Source of the DNA: an uncultured Clostridia bacterium
GTDB taxonomy: Bacteria; Bacillota; Clostridia; Lachnospirales; Anaerotignaceae
DNA length: 64,000 nucleotides
Reading direction: 5' to 3'
Assembly: GCA_910587735.1 (NCBI GenBank)
Contig: CAJUNT010000002.1
Coordinates: 62,001-126,000 of the forward strand
The notes under the pieces are model-generated. The model was not told the origin of the DNA, did no database searches, and worked only from the letters and a program-made list of their open reading frames with translations. Of this stretch, positions 27,246-36,536 are shown in pieces. Position numbers and translations under genes: made by a program. Each line of letters opens with the position of its first letter. Positions within the stretch are counted from its first letter, which is position 1.

Positions 27246-28178
27246 ATGTATGGAGTAATTGATGTGGGGTCAAATACAATTAGACTTTGTATTTATGATG
27301 TATCAAATGGGGAAATTTATCCTATGCTGAACAATAAAACAACAGCAGGACTTGCAGGATATGTAAAAAAAGGAAAAATGACAAAAAAAGGAATACAGAA
27401 AGCATGTGATGTATTAAACAAGTATAAAGATATGATGCAACATTTTCCATTGGAACAACTTTTTGTATTTGCAACAGCATCATTAAGAAATATATCAAAT
27501 ACAGATGAAGCACTGCAAACCATTACAGCAGATACAGGACTTTCTATTGATGTATTGACAGGATATCAAGAAGCAACATTTGACTTTATAGGAGCAGCAC
27601 GCTCTATGCATTTGAACAAAGGTGTATTACTTGATATAGGTGGTGGTAGTACAGAAATTCTTGTATACGAAAGAGGAGAAATACAAAATGCTGTCAGTTT
27701 GCCTTTTGGCTCTCTTTCCATGTTTTCAAACCATGTATCATCATTATTCCCAAACAAAAAAGAAAAAAAGGAAATAGAGGAAGAAGTCAAAACAGAACTG
27801 AAAAAAGTAAAATTTTTAAATAAAAAGACATTTGATACAGTAATCGGTATAGGCGGTTCTATTAGGGCAGCAAAAAATATGAACAATGATATGTTTGAAA
27901 TGCCAAGAGAAAATAACAGAATATTTGCTGATAATGTGTCAAAACTATTAAAAGAATTTCAGGGAAATGAAAACGAAGTGTTGAGAAAAGTATTAAAAGT
28001 TTCTCCAGACCGTGTGCATACATTAATACCTGGCATGATTGTAATGGATACTGTTTGTAAATATGTAAAATGCAAAGATATTTTAATGAGTCCTTATGGT
28101 GTAAGAGAAGGCTATTTATATCAAAAATTATTTTCAAAACAATATCAAACAATGGATTTAAAAAAAGAAAATAATTAA
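27246..28178 (+). CDS. ppx: Ppx/GppA-family exopolyphosphatase
   Basis: 310-residue short form holding only the two-lobed ASKHA phosphatase core (enterobacterial PPX has about 510). It hydrolyses terminal phosphate of polyphosphate and/or pppGpp. Seen: VIDVGSNTIRLCIYDV (phosphate 1), FATASLRN, GYQEATFDFIGA, the phosphate-2 loop LLDIGGGSTEIL near residue 130, and VIGIGGSIRA near 200. The HD-like C-terminal domain of long PPX is absent, as in many Firmicutes. ATG 27246 is preceded by AAGGGAG. Located directly after ppk, consistent with opposing control of polyphosphate. Confidence 0.92.
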   Translation: MYGVIDVGSNTIRLCIYDVSNGEIYPMLNNKTTAGLAGYVKKGKMTKKGIQKACDVLNKYKDMMQHFPLEQLFVFATASLRNISNTDEALQTITADTGLSIDVLTGYQEATFDFIGAARSMHLNKGVLLDIGGGSTEILVYERGEIQNAVSLPFGSLSMFSNHVSSLFPNKKEKKEIEEEVKTELKKVKFLNKKTFDTVIGIGGSIRAAKNMNNDMFEMPRENNRIFADNVSKLLKEFQGNENEVLRKVLKVSPDRVHTLIPGMIVMDTVCKYVKCKDILMSPYGVREGYLYQKLFSKQYQTMDLKKENN

Positions 28179-28184
28179 AATTTA

Positions 28185-28223
28185 AAAAAAGATATTGAGA
28201 ACTTTGTTCTCAATATCTTTTTT
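28185..28223 (+). terminator. Terminator after ppk-ppx
   Basis: Stem AAAGATATTGAGAAC / GTTCTCAATATCTTT with loop TTT and a T tail. Confidence 0.9.
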
Positions 28224-28318
28224 ATAGCAAATTACTATTATAAAAAAGTTTTGACTTTTACAAATACAGTTTATATAATTATTTGTAATGAATTTGAATT
28301 AAAAAAGGGGAGATTTCA

Positions 28319-29125
28319 TTGAATTACAAAATGATTGTTTTAGATTTAGATGGTACATTAGTAGACAGCAAAAAAAATATTTCAGAAAAAAATAAACAAA
28401 CATTACAACAGGCTGTAAAAAAAGGTGTTCATGTTGTTCTTGCTTCAGGTAGACCTGTAAAAGGTGTACTTCCAACAGCAAAAAAGTTAGAGTTAAATCA
28501 AGAAAATGCTTATATTATAGCATTTAATGGAGGAAGAATTATTGAAATTGCAACAGAAAAATGCTTGTTTGAGGCAGATTTACCAGAGGGATATTTAAGT
28601 CAAATGTATGACCTTTCCAGAAAATGCGATATTGGTTTTATGACATATCAAGGAAATGATAAATTGATAACAGAAGATGATAATGAATATATACAACTGG
28701 AATTAAGAGTCAATCAATTAGAAAGAGTGACGCCAAAAAGTATAAAGGAATATGTAAATTTTCCAGTGGCAAAATATTTGCTTGCTGGTGAGCCTCAAAA
28801 AATAGAAAAAGCAGAACCGCTATTTAAAGAAGTAGCAGGAGATAAATTAAATGTATTTCGTTCTGACCCTTTCTTTTTAGAAATTTTACCTCCTAAAATA
28901 GATAAAGCATATGCATTACAAAAGTTGATACAAAAACTAGGTATAAACAGAGAAGAAGTCATAGCTTGCGGTGACGGCTACAATGATATTACTATGTTAC
29001 AGTTTGCAGGTTTAGGCGTTGCTATGGAAAATGCTACAGAACAAACAAAAAAAGCAGCAGATTACATTACACTATCAAATGATGATGATGGCGTTGCATT
29101 TGTGATACAAAAATTTATATTGTAA
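28319..29125 (+). CDS. Cof-type HAD-IIB phosphatase
   Basis: 268-residue Cof/YidA-like phosphatase of the HAD-IIB class, the usual length. Motif I is VLDLDGTLVDSKKNIS (nucleophile Asp8), motif II VLASGRPVKG, the cap domain lies between about residues 85 and 190, and motif III/IV ends ACGDGYNDITML near 220. Substrates are typically sugar phosphates or flavin or pyridoxal phosphates; the specific one is not readable. A TTG start (28319) is proposed because AAAAGGGGAG is correctly spaced to it, while the next ATG is too far away. Confidence 0.9.
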   Translation: MNYKMIVLDLDGTLVDSKKNISEKNKQTLQQAVKKGVHVVLASGRPVKGVLPTAKKLELNQENAYIIAFNGGRIIEIATEKCLFEADLPEGYLSQMYDLSRKCDIGFMTYQGNDKLITEDDNEYIQLELRVNQLERVTPKSIKEYVNFPVAKYLLAGEPQKIEKAEPLFKEVAGDKLNVFRSDPFFLEILPPKIDKAYALQKLIQKLGINREEVIACGDGYNDITMLQFAGLGVAMENATEQTKKAADYITLSNDDDGVAFVIQKFIL

Positions 29126-29156
29126 TATATTTCATTATTTGAAAGGTGATGGTGTT

Positions 29157-29612
29157 ATGAAAAAATCGTTTTGGAAAGTACCTTTATATTGTATGATTGC
29201 TAGTTGGATTTGTTTCCAATTAGAGATTCGGTTAGGACGATTTGCTGTTATAACACTTCCAGATGGTTCAGTTACAGCTGATAATACTCGCTGGCTGATT
29301 ATGACAGGAATATTATTTATTGCTATCATTGCAATTGGAAGTATTTTCTTTTTTCGTAATATGACACGAAAAGAAATTTTTTATTCTGCATCTGTTTTAG
29401 TTGCTATTAATGTGATAGTAGGATTAATTTCTTATAAAATACAAGGTATGCTTGCATTTTATTGGGCTGAACTTTCAGAATGGAATATTTTTGTTGTGCA
29501 GTTATTGTGGCAAGCTAATATCAATCCATTGATAATCAGCATTGTGTCATGGATATTACCTTACATATTTATTATTTTTGGGAAAAAGGGTATAAAAGAT
29601 AGCTTTTTATAA
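29157..29612 (+). CDS. Small integral membrane protein of unknown function
   Basis: 151 residues with four hydrophobic segments at about 5-20, 45-65, 75-95 and 120-145. Basic residues lie between segments two and three (RNMTRKE). No family recognised. ATG 29157 follows GAAAGGTGATGG. It is 31 bases after the Cof-type phosphatase gene and may be cotranscribed with it. Confidence 0.65.
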   Translation: MKKSFWKVPLYCMIASWICFQLEIRLGRFAVITLPDGSVTADNTRWLIMTGILFIAIIAIGSIFFFRNMTRKEIFYSASVLVAINVIVGLISYKIQGMLAFYWAELSEWNIFVVQLLWQANINPLIISIVSWILPYIFIIFGKKGIKDSFL

Positions 29613-29620
29613 TTATTTAT

Positions 29621-29674
29621 AATAGTAGTAAACCATTTGCCTTATTATGCGAAAAGGTTTACTACTATTATTTT
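29621..29674. terminator. Bidirectional hairpin between membrane protein gene and hydrogenase gene
   Basis: AATAGTAGTAAACC pairs with GGTTTACTACTATT around a 21-base loop. TATTTT follows on the plus strand. Confidence 0.65.
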
Positions 29675-29740
29675 ATAAAATATCAAATACGATTAACAGA
29701 ATATAGTTAACTGCTAAATATTTATAATATTTTTTACTGT

Positions 29741-31243
29741 CTATAATAATTCTATTTCTGCTAATTCTTTGTTTGGTATTGCTTGTTTAGAATGTTTTAC
29801 AAATTTTTTTACTTCTGCTGTGGCACGATTGACAGCAATATTTGTACCTGCACCTCCCACACAGCCTCCAGGGCAAGCCATACCTTCTATTAAACAGTTT
29901 TGTATTTTTCCTGATTTTGCAAGCATTAATATTTTTTTACATTCTGATAATCCCTGTGCGTGTTCAATTAATACATCAATGTTCTGGTGATATTCATGTA
30001 TACACTGCTCTATGGCATCTGCAACACCACCAGACACGGCATATCCTCTGCCGGCACCTGTGGCATCTTCCATAGGTGCTTGTTTATCAAATGTTTCAAA
30101 ATCAATGCCTTTTGCTTCAAATATCGCCGCTAATTCTTCAAATGTAATTACAAAATCTACATCACTGCGAACACTTTTTCGAGATGCCTCTAGTTTTTTT
30201 GCTGCACAAGGACCAATAAATACAACTTTGCAGTTAGGGTGTTTTTGTTTAATACTTCTTGCGGTTGCCACCATAGGAGTTAAGGCGTTTGAAATTTTAT
30301 TTATCGTTTCAGGAAAATATTTTTTTGCTAACATAGACCAAGATGGACAACAAGATGTAAGCAAAAAGGGTAATTCTCCTGAAACCACTTTATCAACATA
30401 GTGATGTGCCTCTGTTACTGCTCCAATATCTGCGCCCATTGCTACTTCATAAACTTCATTAAATCCTAATTCCAATAATGCAGCTTTTATATTTGCAGGA
30501 GAAACATTTGCACCGAATTGACCAACAATAGCAGGTGCAACTTCAGCAATAATATTGTTTTGTTTTTTCATAGCACGTATTAACTGAAAAATTTGAGATT
30601 TATCTGCAATTGCACCAAAAGGGCAATTTACCATACACATACCACAAGAGACACATTTATCTGTATTGATATGAGCACGTCCTAAATCATCACTTTCTAT
30701 TGCGTCCACACCGCACGCCACAGCGCAAGGACGTATTTTGTGTGAAATGGCATTATAAGGACAGCTTGCTTTGCATTTTCCACATTTGATACACTTTTGT
30801 TGGTCTATATGGGAATATCCATTTTTCAATGAAACAGCACCTGTTGGACAAACTTCATGGCAAGGGTGTGCCACACAAGCACAACATTGGTCACTCACTT
30901 CATATTTATTCACAGCACAAGCATTACAAGCCGATGGTATTACCTGCATAAGAGGTGGTTCATAATATTTTTCTGAAATATTACTTTCTTCCAGTCCGCT
31001 TGTAATATGTACAGGCTGGTCTTCTGGGCGAAGTGACATTCCCATTGCTAAACGAACTCTTTCAGAAGCAATGGCTCTTTCTCTGTAAATACTTTCTCTA
31101 TATTGAGGTGTGTCACCAGGAGAAAGTATATAGGGTATTGCCTCAATATCATCATTAATGTTTTGAGAATTGTAAGCAACTTTAGCGATTTCCTTAAATA
31201 CTTGTCTTCTCAATCTTGTGACAGGCGTTTCTAGTCCTCTCAT
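29741..31243 (-). CDS. Monomeric [FeFe] hydrogenase, group-B-like
   Basis: 500 residues. The N-terminal half carries Cys-rich iron-sulfur motifs: an unusual block CNACAVN...CCACVAHPCHEVCP, then CIKCGKCKASCP and CVSCGMCMVNCP, i.e. ferredoxin-like clusters. The H-cluster domain follows with L1 TSCCPSW, L2 GPCAAKKLE and L3 MACPGGCVGGAG. In group A enzymes L1 is TSCCPGW and L2 begins MPC, so the variant motifs fit the less-studied group B monomeric enzymes. The second Cys of L1, needed for proton transfer, is kept, so catalysis is possible. It probably exchanges electrons with ferredoxin. Maturases HydEFG are not in the window. The start ATG follows AGGAGG. Confidence 0.88.
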   Translation of the reverse strand: MRGLETPVTRLRRQVFKEIAKVAYNSQNINDDIEAIPYILSPGDTPQYRESIYRERAIASERVRLAMGMSLRPEDQPVHITSGLEESNISEKYYEPPLMQVIPSACNACAVNKYEVSDQCCACVAHPCHEVCPTGAVSLKNGYSHIDQQKCIKCGKCKASCPYNAISHKIRPCAVACGVDAIESDDLGRAHINTDKCVSCGMCMVNCPFGAIADKSQIFQLIRAMKKQNNIIAEVAPAIVGQFGANVSPANIKAALLELGFNEVYEVAMGADIGAVTEAHHYVDKVVSGELPFLLTSCCPSWSMLAKKYFPETINKISNALTPMVATARSIKQKHPNCKVVFIGPCAAKKLEASRKSVRSDVDFVITFEELAAIFEAKGIDFETFDKQAPMEDATGAGRGYAVSGGVADAIEQCIHEYHQNIDVLIEHAQGLSECKKILMLAKSGKIQNCLIEGMACPGGCVGGAGTNIAVNRATAEVKKFVKHSKQAIPNKELAEIELL

Positions 31244-31425
31244 AATAGTAAACCTCCTGTTTTATAATTTGATTTTTATATAGTATTTACTAATATTTCA
31301 AAAATTATAAAAGTAATATTCATTTATGGCATTATTTTTTGGTTTTGTGCTATTTGAATATGAAAAAATTTTCATATTCAATACTTTTATTACATAAATT
31401 GATAGTAAATAGAAGGAGGGTTTTT

Positions 31426-32616
31426 ATGAAAAATGGAAAATTAAAATGGGTTTGTTTTATTACAGCAGTATTGTATAGTGTTATTATGACAGTCACACCT
31501 ATATTTGCACTGCAACAATATGAAAACTTAAGTGATTTGTCATTACAGTCTAAAAGTGCCATATTGATAGAACCACAAACAGGAACAATATTATATGAAC
31601 AAAACAGCCATGAAAAATTGCCTCCAGCAAGTGTTACAAAAGTTATGACATTGCTTTTGATATATGAGGCAGAAGAAGAAGGTAAATTTAATTGGGATGA
31701 TATGGTAACTGTGAGCGAACACGCTGCATCTATGGGAGGTTCACAGGTATTTTTAGAGCCTCAAGAACAACAGACAGCAAGAGATATGACAAAATGTATT
31801 GCAATAGCCAGTGCAAATGACGCAGCGGTAAGTATGGCAGAATTTGTTGCTGGAAGTGAAGAAAGTTTTGTTGAAAAAATGAATAGCAAAGCAAAAGAGT
31901 TAGGCATGGAAGATACACATTTTGTAAATGCTTGCGGATTAGATGCAGACGGACATATAACAAGTGCATATGACATAGCTTTGATGTCAAAGGAATTGAT
32001 TACAAAGCACCCAGAAATATTTGAATTTACAAAAACATGGCAGGATAGCATTATACATAAAACAAGAAAAGGAGAAACAGAATTCGGTTTAACAAATACC
32101 AATAAATTATTAAAATGGTATCCAGAATATGCAACAGGATTAAAAACAGGTTCTACAGGAAAGGCTTTGTATTGTCTTTCTGGAACAGCAGAAAAAGATG
32201 GATTACAGTTAATAGGTGTTGTTATGGCTGCACCAGATTTTAAAATACGTTTTCAAGAGGTTATTAAATTATTTGAATATGGATTTTCACAATATGAAAT
32301 AAAAAATGGTTTGGAACAAGGAGAAATTGTGGGAGAGTTGCCTGTTTATAAAGGTACAGAAGATAGTGTGGATATTGTAATTAAACAGCAAATTGCAATG
32401 TTGGGACAAAAGGGAGAAAATGCAGAAGTTGAAACAAAAACAGAAATGATTTCTTCATTAAAAGCACCTTTTGAAGCGCAGACAAAAGTAGGAGAAATGG
32501 TATATTATATCAATGGCACAGAAGCAGGTAGATGTGATTTGGTAACAGCAAATGAAGTAAAAAAAGCAACAGTGGAAAAAATGTTACATAGATTATTTCA
32601 AAAATGGTGTTTATAA
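31426..32616 (+). CDS. D-alanyl-D-alanine carboxypeptidase (PBP5/DacF type)
   Basis: 396-residue low-molecular-weight penicillin-binding protein that trims the terminal D-Ala from peptidoglycan stem peptides. Signal peptide about residues 8-29 (VTPIFA). Catalytic motifs: SVTK (Ser69-Lys72), SAN (129-131) and KTG (240-242). A PBP5 C-terminal beta domain follows from about 290. The final helix (EKMLHRLFQKW) is amphipathic and could anchor the protein to the membrane face. The ATG at 31426 follows AGAAGGAGGG. It is divergent from the hydrogenase gene and not next to spoIIA, so a sporulation-specific DacF role is not supported. Confidence 0.94.
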   Translation: MKNGKLKWVCFITAVLYSVIMTVTPIFALQQYENLSDLSLQSKSAILIEPQTGTILYEQNSHEKLPPASVTKVMTLLLIYEAEEEGKFNWDDMVTVSEHAASMGGSQVFLEPQEQQTARDMTKCIAIASANDAAVSMAEFVAGSEESFVEKMNSKAKELGMEDTHFVNACGLDADGHITSAYDIALMSKELITKHPEIFEFTKTWQDSIIHKTRKGETEFGLTNTNKLLKWYPEYATGLKTGSTGKALYCLSGTAEKDGLQLIGVVMAAPDFKIRFQEVIKLFEYGFSQYEIKNGLEQGEIVGELPVYKGTEDSVDIVIKQQIAMLGQKGENAEVETKTEMISSLKAPFEAQTKVGEMVYYINGTEAGRCDLVTANEVKKATVEKMLHRLFQKWCL

Positions 32617-32621
32617 TATAG

Positions 32622-32668
32622 AAAAGTTCCTTATTTTTTCATAAAGAAAGTAAGGAACTTTTATACTT
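32622..32668 (+). terminator. Terminator after the D,D-carboxypeptidase gene
   Basis: Stem AAAAGTTCCTTA / TAAGGAACTTTT with a T-rich tail. Confidence 0.85.
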
Positions 32669-32789
32669 TTTAAAAATGGTATTTTTTAATAACAAAATAT
32701 TGTAATAACATTTTCAATGGTATTTTTATTGCTTTTCTAAAAAATTTCTAACAATATTTGTAAAAAAAAATTACAGTTTTGATATGTCG

Positions 32790-32818
32790 TTGACGAAAAT
32801 AAAAAGCGCTTTTATAAT
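32790..32818 (+). promoter_or_regulatory. Strong promoter of moxR-DUF58
   Basis: TTGACG (32790-32795), 17-base spacer, TATAAT (32813-32818), about 47 bases upstream of the start codon. Confidence 0.7.
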
Positions 32819-32864
32819 AAAGAGTAAATTTTATATTATATATGGAAGAAAAGAGGCGTTGTTT

Positions 32865-33860
32865 ATGGAACAGAACGATATACAAATAAAAGAATTTAAA
32901 CAGAAATTTGAAAAAATAGAACAGGAAATTGGCAGTGTTATAATAGGACAGAAAACATTAATTCGTAATGTACTAACAGCTATGATAGCAGGAGGTAATG
33001 TACTTTTAGAAGGTTTACCTGGATTGGGAAAAACACAGCTTGTTAAAACAATAGGGAAAGTACTAGATTTACAGTTTTCAAGAATACAGTTTACACCAGA
33101 TTTAATGCCAGCTGATGTAACTGGTACAAGCATTATGGCAAAAGACAGCGAGGGAAATCATGTATTGCAGTTTCAAAAAGGCGCAATATTTACAAATTTA
33201 CTTTTAGCAGATGAAATTAACAGAGCAACTCCTAAAACACAGAGTGCATTATTGGAGGCAATGCAAGAAAAAACAGTGACTGCTGGGGTGACAACTTATA
33301 CCCTACCAGAACCGTTTTTTGTTTTGGCAACACAAAATCCGTTAGAAATGGAAGGAACTTATGCATTACCAGAGGCACAAATGGACAGATTTTTATTTCA
33401 ATTAAATGTAGATTTTCCCAATAAAGAAGAACTATACGAAATTGTAACAATGACAACTGGAACAGCGCAAAAAGAACCTCAAAAGGTTTGTAGTGGTACA
33501 GAGCTTTTAGAATTAAGAAAACTGGCAAAAGAAGTACCTGTGGCAAAACCAGTAGCAGAATATGCTATGGATTTAATATTGCATAGCCACCCTGAACAAC
33601 CACTTGCACCAGAAGCAGTAAAAAAATATGTTAGATATGGTGCAAGTCCTCGTGGAGCACAAGCAATTATTACAACAGCAAGAATATACGCTTTACTGGA
33701 CGAAAGATACCATGTAGCTTATAAAGATATACAATCAGTAGCAAAACCTGTATTACGTCATAGAATATTTTTAAATTTTGAGGGAATTGCGGAAGGTATG
33801 ACACCAGATGATATTGTAGAAATTTTATTGAATGAGGGAGAAAATGGAAAATCTGAATGA
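32865..33860 (+). CDS. MoxR-family AAA+ ATPase
   Basis: 331-residue MoxR chaperone-like ATPase. Walker A is EGLPGLGKTQL near residue 47 and Walker B LLLADEINRA near 110, followed by the MoxR signature TPKTQSALLEAMQEK and ATQNPLEMEGTYALPEAQMDRF. MoxR proteins act with DUF58/vWA partners in protein maturation or envelope stress. The start is the ATG at 32865 after AAGAGGCG. Its end overlaps the DUF58 gene, implying translational coupling. The transglutaminase-like third gene common in this operon type is missing here. Confidence 0.93.
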   Translation: MEQNDIQIKEFKQKFEKIEQEIGSVIIGQKTLIRNVLTAMIAGGNVLLEGLPGLGKTQLVKTIGKVLDLQFSRIQFTPDLMPADVTGTSIMAKDSEGNHVLQFQKGAIFTNLLLADEINRATPKTQSALLEAMQEKTVTAGVTTYTLPEPFFVLATQNPLEMEGTYALPEAQMDRFLFQLNVDFPNKEELYEIVTMTTGTAQKEPQKVCSGTELLELRKLAKEVPVAKPVAEYAMDLILHSHPEQPLAPEAVKKYVRYGASPRGAQAIITTARIYALLDERYHVAYKDIQSVAKPVLRHRIFLNFEGIAEGMTPDDIVEILLNEGENGKSE

Positions 33861-34716
33861 TGTTTTTACAAAGGGCTATTTTACAAAATTAGAAACATTT
33901 GCTTTACATATGAGGCAAAAGTTGGATATAGGTGGATACAGCGGAGCAAGAAAAGCAAAAGCACAAGGAAATTCTCTTGAATTTTCAGATTATAGGGAAT
34001 ATAGAATAGGTGATGATTTAAGACGAATTGACTGGAACAGCTATGCTCGTTTTGAAAAATTATATATGAAAATATTTTTAGAAGAAAAACAGGCAAGTAT
34101 CAATTTATTTGTAGATAGTAGTAATTCTATGTCTGAAGGAAATAAAAGTTTATATAGCAAAAGTTTAGCGGCATCGATTGCTTATATTGCACTAAAAAAT
34201 ATGGATAAAGTCAATTTATTTGGCTGGTCAGATGGTTTACAGCAAAAAAAATTAAATACACATACAAGTAATCAATTTATGAATGTAGTACAATTTTTAA
34301 ATGAATTGGAGCAAAAGGGAGAAACTTCTTTTACAAAAACGATAAAAGAATGTGGTAGTCTACCTTTAGGGAGAGGAATATCATTTATTTTTTCTGATTT
34401 TTTAACAGAAGATAATTGGAAGGAATCTATGAAATTACTGCAATATAAAAAACAAGAGATTATACTTGTATGGGTATTGGGACAACAAGATGTTATACCT
34501 TCACAAAAAGGAAGTTTACGTCTTGTAGATAAAGAAACTGGGGAGACAAGAGATTTGGAATTAACAGCAGATGTTTTGAAAAATTATCAAAAAGCATTAG
34601 AAAGCTATGAAGCAGATATAAGAGAGTTTTGTAAAAAAAGAGGTATTGTATTTGTGAAAGCGGTGGATGATATGCCTTTACTAAAAGTACTATACAATAT
34701 GCTTATATCTTATTAA
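33844..34716 (+). CDS. DUF58 / von Willebrand A-like protein
   Basis: 290-residue protein. The DUF58 core is marked by EFSDYREYRIGDDLRRIDW near residue 47. A vWA-like domain follows with a MIDAS-type FVDSSNSMS (DxSxS) near 95. No membrane-spanning segments are seen, unlike the longer DUF58 proteins with two N-terminal helices, so this is the soluble short form. The ATG at 33844 is preceded by GAGGGAG, and the gene overlaps moxR by 17 bases; an in-frame ATG at 33832 is possible. Probably the substrate or adaptor partner of the MoxR ATPase. Confidence 0.88.
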   Translation: MENLNDVFTKGYFTKLETFALHMRQKLDIGGYSGARKAKAQGNSLEFSDYREYRIGDDLRRIDWNSYARFEKLYMKIFLEEKQASINLFVDSSNSMSEGNKSLYSKSLAASIAYIALKNMDKVNLFGWSDGLQQKKLNTHTSNQFMNVVQFLNELEQKGETSFTKTIKECGSLPLGRGISFIFSDFLTEDNWKESMKLLQYKKQEIILVWVLGQQDVIPSQKGSLRLVDKETGETRDLELTADVLKNYQKALESYEADIREFCKKRGIVFVKAVDDMPLLKVLYNMLISY

Positions 34717-34785
34717 TGAATTTTTACTCTATAAATTTATTTTGCTTTATTTCCATATTATAGAAAACGATTTTCTTGGGAGTAT

Positions 34786-35205
34786 ACAAAAAGAGTAGTT
34801 TTAAAAATAATTTTTATTTCTGTTTGTTATTAGGAAAACGAAGTTTTCCATAAATGTTTTTGCCTCGCTTTTTTAAAAGCAATTGAGAATTTGAGAGTAA
34901 AGTTCTCAATGTTTTAACGAAATAGTATTATTTTATTTGCGAGGCTTTGCCCCTGCACCTCACAAACTTTATATTATGTGAATACAATTATGTCGCTATT
35001 TAGAAAGCAAAACTCTTATAATTTTAAATACTTGTTTAGCCACTCCATCTTCCAAGAAAATCAATTTTTAAAAAATTTTAATATTTTATGGTATTTTTTG
35101 CTTAAAATGATTATTGGGCGTGGTACAAACCTGCAAACTTTTTTGAAAAACAGTTTGGCAAAAAACTTTAAATCGCCTACGACGAACAAAAGTTGATTTC
35201 CGTGT
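34786..35205 (+). repeat. Dispersed intergenic repeat, copy B (longest)
   Basis: Matches copy A from AAAAAGAGTAGTTTT onward, through GAAAACGAAGTTTTCCATAAA, hairpin TTGAGAA (34883-34889) / TTCTCAA (34903-34909), the block TTTATTTGCGAGGC and CACAAACTTTAT. Homology to copy A fades near 35060. The remaining ~140 bases are unique to this copy here. Short open frames within it are not supported as genes. Confidence 0.7.
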
Positions 35206-35305
35206 CCCTTTTCTTTTTATGCTTGTGATAAAATATAGAATGTGATAAAATAGCAGTCAAAGATATTTTTGATAATAGAAATGATTATGAAATGCATTTG
35301 TAATA

Positions 35306-35340
35306 ATACCACAATATTCTGTTGTTTAGCAGAGTGGTAT
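35306..35340 (+). promoter_or_regulatory. Hairpin in the pheA leader
   Basis: ATACCAC (35306-35312) pairs with GTGGTAT (35334-35340), enclosing CTG/CAG. No T tract follows, so it is not a simple terminator. Function unknown. Confidence 0.35.
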
Positions 35341-35390
35341 AAATGATATCAAAAGATAAATGAAATGATAAGAAAACGGAGTGAAACAGC

Positions 35391-36218
35391 ATGAAAATAG
35401 GCTATCTTGGACCAGACGGTACATTCAGCCAGCAGGCGGTGTTATTGTATCAAAAATCGCTTGCGCAAGAAAGTACATTGCTACAATATAATAATATTTA
35501 TGCAGCATTAGAAGGAGTTATGAAATGTGAGATAGAAGAATGTGTTGTACCTTTAGAAAATTCTATTGAAGGCACTGTGACAAGTACAATTGATTTTTTG
35601 ATATTTACGTCTGATATTTATATTACACAAGAACTGGTAATTGCTGTGCGTGAAGATTTTTTAGTGCGTCAGGATTACAATGGACAAGCAATTAAAAAAA
35701 TTCTTTCTCATCCTCAAGCATTAAGCCAATGTTCTGAATTTTTGAGAAAATATTTTCCAAATGTATGCCTACAAGCTACGAATTCTACAGCAGAGGCAGC
35801 AAAAATGGTATCAGAAAGCAAAGAATATATTGCAAGCCTTTCTCCTAAACAAGCAGCAGAAATGTATCATTTAAAAGCTCTTTATGAAAGTGTGCAAGAT
35901 GATGACCAAAATAAAACTAGATTTGTGGTAGTATCCAAAAAAAGACCCAAAGAGCAGGCAAAAGGTAAAAAAACGTCTATTGTATTTACAACAGGACATA
36001 AGCCAGGGGATTTATATCGTGTATTAGATATTATATCATTATGGGATATCAATATGACAAAAATTGAATCTCGTCCTATGAAGCATCAACTAGGCACATA
36101 TGTATTTTTTGTAGATTTAGAAACGGATATACAGGAGGATTTAGAGGCAGCTTTGAAAATGGTATCCAGAAAGACAACGTATTTTAAATTTTTAGGCTCT
36201 TATACTGTATTGCAATAA
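35391..36218 (+). CDS. pheA: Prephenate dehydratase
   Basis: 275-residue monofunctional enzyme converting prephenate to phenylpyruvate in phenylalanine synthesis. Catalytic domain (1 to about 180): YLGPDGTFSQQA, VVPLENSIEGTVTSTID near 48, HPQALSQCSEFL near 110 and the DQNKTRFVVVSKK box near 175 containing the essential Thr-Arg-Phe. The C-terminal ACT domain (about 195-275) has HKPGDLYRVLDIISLWDINMT and IESRP for allosteric phenylalanine binding. No chorismate mutase domain is fused. ATG 35391 follows AACGGAGTG. Confidence 0.95.
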   Translation: MKIGYLGPDGTFSQQAVLLYQKSLAQESTLLQYNNIYAALEGVMKCEIEECVVPLENSIEGTVTSTIDFLIFTSDIYITQELVIAVREDFLVRQDYNGQAIKKILSHPQALSQCSEFLRKYFPNVCLQATNSTAEAAKMVSESKEYIASLSPKQAAEMYHLKALYESVQDDDQNKTRFVVVSKKRPKEQAKGKKTSIVFTTGHKPGDLYRVLDIISLWDINMTKIESRPMKHQLGTYVFFVDLETDIQEDLEAALKMVSRKTTYFKFLGSYTVLQ

Positions 36219-36236
36219 CAAAGGAGGTTTTTTAAT

Positions 36237-36536
36237 ATGGAAATTGCAAAAAATATTAAAATAATAGATAATCTGCAATGTCAGTTATTAAGCCTTGTTT
36301 CACAATTATTTTTATCTATGCAAAACAGCGACATGACAACAGCAGAAAGAGCAGAGATATTGGCAGGTATAGAAGTAATACTATATCTATTATCTGAAAA
36401 ATTAGGCGTTTCTTGTAAAACATTAGATCAAAAAGCAATGGCACGTATTAAAGTAGGTATATTAAAAGAAGAAAGTAATGAAGAATGGAAAAATTCTCTT
36501 TTAGGTATACTGCACCATTTAGAAAATAGAATATAA
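36237..36536 (+). CDS. Small MazG-like helical protein
   Basis: 99 residues, all helical by composition. ATG 36237 follows the strong AAAGGAGG, 18 bases after pheA, so it is likely cotranscribed. The C-terminal half (EILAGIEVILYLLSEKLG, then LDQKAMARIKVGIL) resembles small MazG-like proteins of Clostridia, but the acidic metal-binding set of true MazG (ExxE...ExxD) is incomplete. Activity as an NTP pyrophosphohydrolase is therefore doubtful. Function unknown. Confidence 0.5.
   Translation: MEIAKNIKIIDNLQCQLLSLVSQLFLSMQNSDMTTAERAEILAGIEVILYLLSEKLGVSCKTLDQKAMARIKVGILKEESNEEWKNSLLGILHHLENRI

Noticed and set aside
30012..30401. 129-codon plus-strand open frame within the hydrogenase gene
   Set aside because: Antisense to conserved H-cluster coding sequence, no ribosome binding site, no family resemblance.
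34978..35196. 72-codon open frame
   Set aside because: It lies inside repeat copy B, without ribosome binding site or family resemblance.
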